A stretch of 64,000 nt of DNA from NCBI RefSeq assembly GCF_051622035.1, contig NC_135355.1:30320986-30384985 (forward strand), given 5' to 3'. This stretch comes from Arctopsyche grandis (lineage: Eukaryota > Arthropoda > Insecta > Trichoptera > Hydropsychidae). The notes beneath the pieces were generated by a model that saw nothing but the letters and a program-made list of their open reading frames with translations, did no database searches and had not been told where the DNA came from. Below are positions 60,361-64,000 of the stretch, piece after piece; within the stretch, counting starts at the first letter, position 1, and every line of letters starts with the position of its first letter. Made by a program: the position numbers and the translations under genes.

Positions 60361-60714
60361 CATCGTTATCTGTCAGGTTCTGGTGAACTGATGGTGTGAG
60401 GGTTGCCGCAAAGCCCAGTAGATGAGATTTAGCCATTTCAAGAGAGTGCCCATACATGGCGTGAGGAAGCTGGTGCATCCTGGCTGCGGCTTCGTAAGAT
60501 CTTCTGGCTACATCATCAAGTCCCCCATCGCTGAATATGCGAAATGGGGCACTAGTATCGTCACCAGTCGCTCTTCTTTCACCTCCCGTGGACATGTTGC
60601 AGTTATCTCCGACGGAAATGTCATCCGTGGAAGCTTCATCGGAAAAACGCTGCTGAAGAGAAGAAGCATCCTCGCGCTCGTCGTCTGTAGTTCCCGAAAA
60701 AGATGAAGGTCTAC
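60361..60714 (-). CDS. homeobox gene, internal coding exon upstream of the homeodomain
   Basis: Minus-strand acceptor GTCATTGCAG, donor GTAATA. It encodes 117 residues, RPSSFSGTTDDEREDASSLQ ... HSLEMAKSHLLGFAATLTPS then VHQNLTDND, and ends one base into a Gly codon, which the exon at 54037 completes in phase. It is acidic and Ser-rich, and starts mid-codon, so translation begins further upstream. An internal ATG (60595) is in frame but is probably not the start. Confidence 0.85.
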
Positions 60715-60729
60715 CTGCAATGACGATTT

Positions 60730-63700
60730 AACCTTTTATACATCGATATCTTTACAAGAACCCACCATGTTTATCACTGCTGTGCCACATAAAAACGCGT
60801 ATTTGAAATGCTTGTCAAATTCAAAATTTGTTTTTGACACATTAAGATTATCCCATTTGTGTGAGATTGATAGTTTGTCAAACGATGTATGATTAGTATA
60901 TGTAATTGTTCGATAAATGATTTGACGTGATTAATGTTTCGTTTGACGGTTTGTTATGCTGTCAAATCCTAAAGTTACATTTCCTTCTACCCTTTTAATT
61001 CACCTTTGACTGTCAGTCTGTATTATTTTCGACATCTATCACTAAGTCTTTTCAATCACTAAAAATCAATCGAACCAAGATGAATATTCAAATGTTTGAA
61101 ATTCAATTTAAATATCAAAGAATGTTCGTAGCACTTCTGACAAGGAATCCAATCAATGATGAGCCGTTATATTTGAAGGTGGCTTAAGAAGACTAATTTT
61201 CAGTTCAAAGAACGCTATTCCTGTTTGACTTAATTTACAAATTGTTATCACTTATTTTAATTCTATATGTCCAGAATCCCGGAAAAGCGGAATAAACGTA
61301 TTTCAGGACACCAGTAATTTTAAATATTGTTTATTTTAAACGCAAAACATTATATTTAATGTTTTGTGAAATATTTCTCGCAATGAAAAAACGAGTACTT
61401 ATGCCACTTTCATTTGATTTTTAAGTAATAGTTCAGATGCTTAATTTCAGCTTTTATTAATATTTCAAATTTACACAGTTTCTACATGTTTAGTATACAC
61501 TTTCCTAAGCATAAATTTTGATAAGTTATTAGTTCGGTCTCGAAAACAAGTCATGTGAATAAATATGATCTTTTTTTTACGTCTTTGATAATTCTTTAAT
61601 CCTTTTTGCAATAAAGTTCCAAGTCTTTAAAGTTCCAAGAGAATATACATATATGTATGTACATACATATATTCTCTAATGATCGACCATACGGTTGTTC
61701 TTTATACGTAATATTAAGCCAGCAATTGTGCTTCCGTAGGCGCAATGCCAAACGACATATCTCGTTAAAGGCAGAACAATGCCTGAAAAGCAGAGTCAAG
61801 TATTTTCGTCCCATGCGGACGAACATATAATGGATGAGGACTAAATGAATGAGGGTGGACTGAAGAAGAAAGCAAAAAAAAAACCACCCTAGAAGGCACC
61901 GGTGCGAAAATAACCGGCGTCTAATTAGCGCCCGAGGCATATAACGACGCCTGAAAAAACCTGAAAATCTCGCAAACAAACGACTCTTCTGAACGACACT
62001 GAATCGTTCTGTAATTCATCCGGGTCTCGGGCTCTAAATCCACTTTAACTTAATTGCAAAGAATCTTTCAAAGTAAAGGTAGATACATATTTGAGTATAA
62101 AATGGCGTATCTGTACGTGTTAAAGCCGATTGTATACATCAAAAGGGACATTCTAATCTACTCTACAAATATACATTTATTAAATAATATATATCTATCA
62201 ATACATTTAATAATAATGTTGATTGAAAAAGGTCGAGAGTAACTGTTAAAATACCTTTTGAATCCTGTTGATTCAACCACTCTTAGGGCTCGAAAAATAG
62301 CTATTGAATAATTTTAGATATTTGAATTCGTTAATTTTTTATTTAAATTAATTAACAAATGAAATCAAGTTTCACAGATTTAAAAATGTGAATTGATCTA
62401 TAGTTATAATTTGATGAATTTAATCTAATTTATGTCATTATTTAAAAGCTTGAAAATCATTTGATCGATCTTCCGCATCCTGTTGACAGCATCACTGGCA
62501 TAATGTGTCAACAACATAATAAGAAACCCTTTCGTATATTTTAATACGAATAAGAGCTGAGCTTGGTATATCGTATAAATATTTGATCACCAACAAAACA
62601 AAAAAAAAATGATTTACGAACGGTAATCTTTACGGATTTGGCTTACAATGACCGGGTGAATGGAATGAAATTAATATAAGAAACGAGCCACATTAGGGGA
62701 TGCATTGTGGGGTTGGAAGTGGGGAATGTTCGTGCTCAAGGGTTGACGGAGAGTCACATCCTAATTCACCGCATTTTACGGCCAATTTAACACAGCTTCT
62801 GTACGGCCATATACTGACTTGTTTACGGCCTCTCAATACTCTCAATGAAAAATAACCTGTAATATTAAAATTATGACTTGATTACATATCTGGAAGACCG
62901 AGATTCACTCTTGAAAGAGGACTGAGGACATACAAAATTTGTTAAATGAATCAACTTCAAACGAATGTAATACTCATTTATTACGAAAAATATACAAAAC
63001 AATTGCTTATGAAGTGATCTTACTGAAACTTGACTCATATAACAGGGTTAGTATTAAATTAAAATTCACCTAATCGATTTTGTTATGAATGCCGTACTAA
63101 TACATGATCATGGTTATATATAATGAAGAATGCGAATCACACAAAATATTAACATTGGATCAGTAGATTTTTCAATGGTCGATTTTCGACATCATCCAAA
63201 GCTTGAAGTTTGAGAAGCTTCAGTTAAACTAAGGGCACTATTCGGCATCATTAGCTTATAGTAGTCAAAGCGGCGAAGAAAATATGTATACATATATTCC
63301 AGTAATGACTTTCACATATTCATCGCACAACTTCTATGCAAATAACCCATTAATATGCTCACTCATGGATAACGAGCCATTGTCGCGCATACTCAATTAA
63401 CCCCTTAAATACTTACATTTCAGAATTTACCGCAAAGAAAAAATGCTTAAGACCCCGCAATATGTATACATATATGTATGAATAGAGTGAGACAAAGAAA
63501 TTTGATAATTTTCAAGATCCGATCATAATGTGGAAATATTGGAACATTATTTTGCAATGACAGTCAAACAATCCTTTCTGTACAGATATTAAAAAAAAAT
63601 AAAAGGCTTTCGGTGTTGTATGAGTATGTCGGTGTTGTATGAGTTGTATGAGTATACATATATTTATAGTTATATGAGTATATATATATATAGTTGTATA

Positions 63701-63770
63701 TACGGTTGTAACCACCGTATAACTACCGTGAGGTTCCAGGTCCTGGGCTGACCTCTTTAAAGAAAATTTA
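60730..63770. other. non-coding DNA upstream of the visible homeobox exons
   Basis: No coding exon recognised. Less AT-rich blocks at about 61720-62040 (TAATTAGCGCC, GACGCC pairs, CCGGGTCTCGGGCTC) and 62640-62840 (three TACGGCC motifs) could be regulatory or untranslated exons of the homeobox gene. A 38-base near-palindrome occurs at 61639-61677. Confidence 0.35.
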
Positions 63771-63774
63771 TTCA

Positions 63775-63920
63775 GAGTAATTCACAAATATTCGGTGACT
63801 CCCAAATCGAGTTTGCCAATTTATCTGATTTTGTTGTAGAAACGGTTCCTCACCAAATTGGCAAAATCATCCTTCCTACTATTTGAATATGATTTAAAAT
63901 TTGTATATGTAAAATTTTTA
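63775..63920 (+). mobile_element. SINE body and tail fragment, copy 6
   Basis: GAAACGGTTCCTCACCAAAT then TTGGCAAAATCATCCTTCCTACT and a TTTGAATATGATTTAAAATT tail match the body and 3' end of SINE copy 5. The tRNA-related head is missing. Confidence 0.6.
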
Positions 63921-64000
63921 TAAAATATGTACATAGATGTCGCTCATGGGTAAAACCCAAGATAGTAAAATATAAATTTAAATAAATCTGTTTTCCTTCA

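Noticed and set aside
61596..61979. 127-codon minus-strand frame as the missing first exon of the homeobox gene
   Set aside because: Composition is unlike a homeobox N-terminus, there is no donor in the needed phase, and it runs through a palindromic AT stretch.

Overview
The window is AT-rich, repeat-laden nuclear DNA from an insect. The evidence is three spliced genes with GT-AG introns and family-typical insect proteins, arthropod-type core-promoter motifs, and many eukaryotic transposons. I cannot fix the insect order from sequence alone. All exon boundaries were read by eye from splice signals, phase continuity and protein similarity; no transcript evidence was available.

Left two thirds (about 2.6-42.2 kb, + strand): the innexin (gap-junction channel) gene shaking-B. 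Two alternative 5' coding sets splice in phase to the same three downstream exons. The upstream set is three exons (2638-2679, 2911-3044, 4214-4391). The downstream set is one exon (19183-19554). The shared exons are 38577-38796, 38882-39005 and 41772-42174. The downstream form is 372 aa and the upstream form 366 aa. They differ in the N-terminus, first membrane segment and part of the first extracellular loop. The 14.8-kb and 19-kb introns hold GC/CpG-rich islands, at least one good TATA+Inr core promoter candidate, and a large set of mobile elements. These include an apparently intact Tc1-like element with 38-residue D-E spacing, non-autonomous hAT-like elements, Helitron-like ends, tRNA-derived SINEs and LINE fragments. 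There is also a 39-bp GC-rich minisatellite of about 1.3 kb.

42.2-53.5 kb: intergenic repeat-rich DNA. It includes a long CCGGAAGT-bearing repeat with a 306-bp tandem expansion, a hAT-like element carrying a Helitron-like insertion, an RTE-type LINE fragment and two related foldback elements.

Right end (53.5-60.7 kb and beyond): a Bar/NK-class homeobox gene on the - strand (exons 60361-60714, 53851-54037, 53568-53772; its 5' end was not found and probably lies beyond the window). Nested in its 6.3-kb intron on the opposite strand is a complete eight-exon gene (55360-59808) for a 686-aa secreted protein of an insect family I recognise as DUF4803-like. From 60.7 to 64 kb there is apparently non-coding DNA with a few motif-rich blocks that could be regulatory for the homeobox gene.

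The genes do not form an operon. The notable structure is alternative-promoter use in shakB, a gene nested in a homeobox intron, and layered transposon insertions whose order can be read from the sequence.
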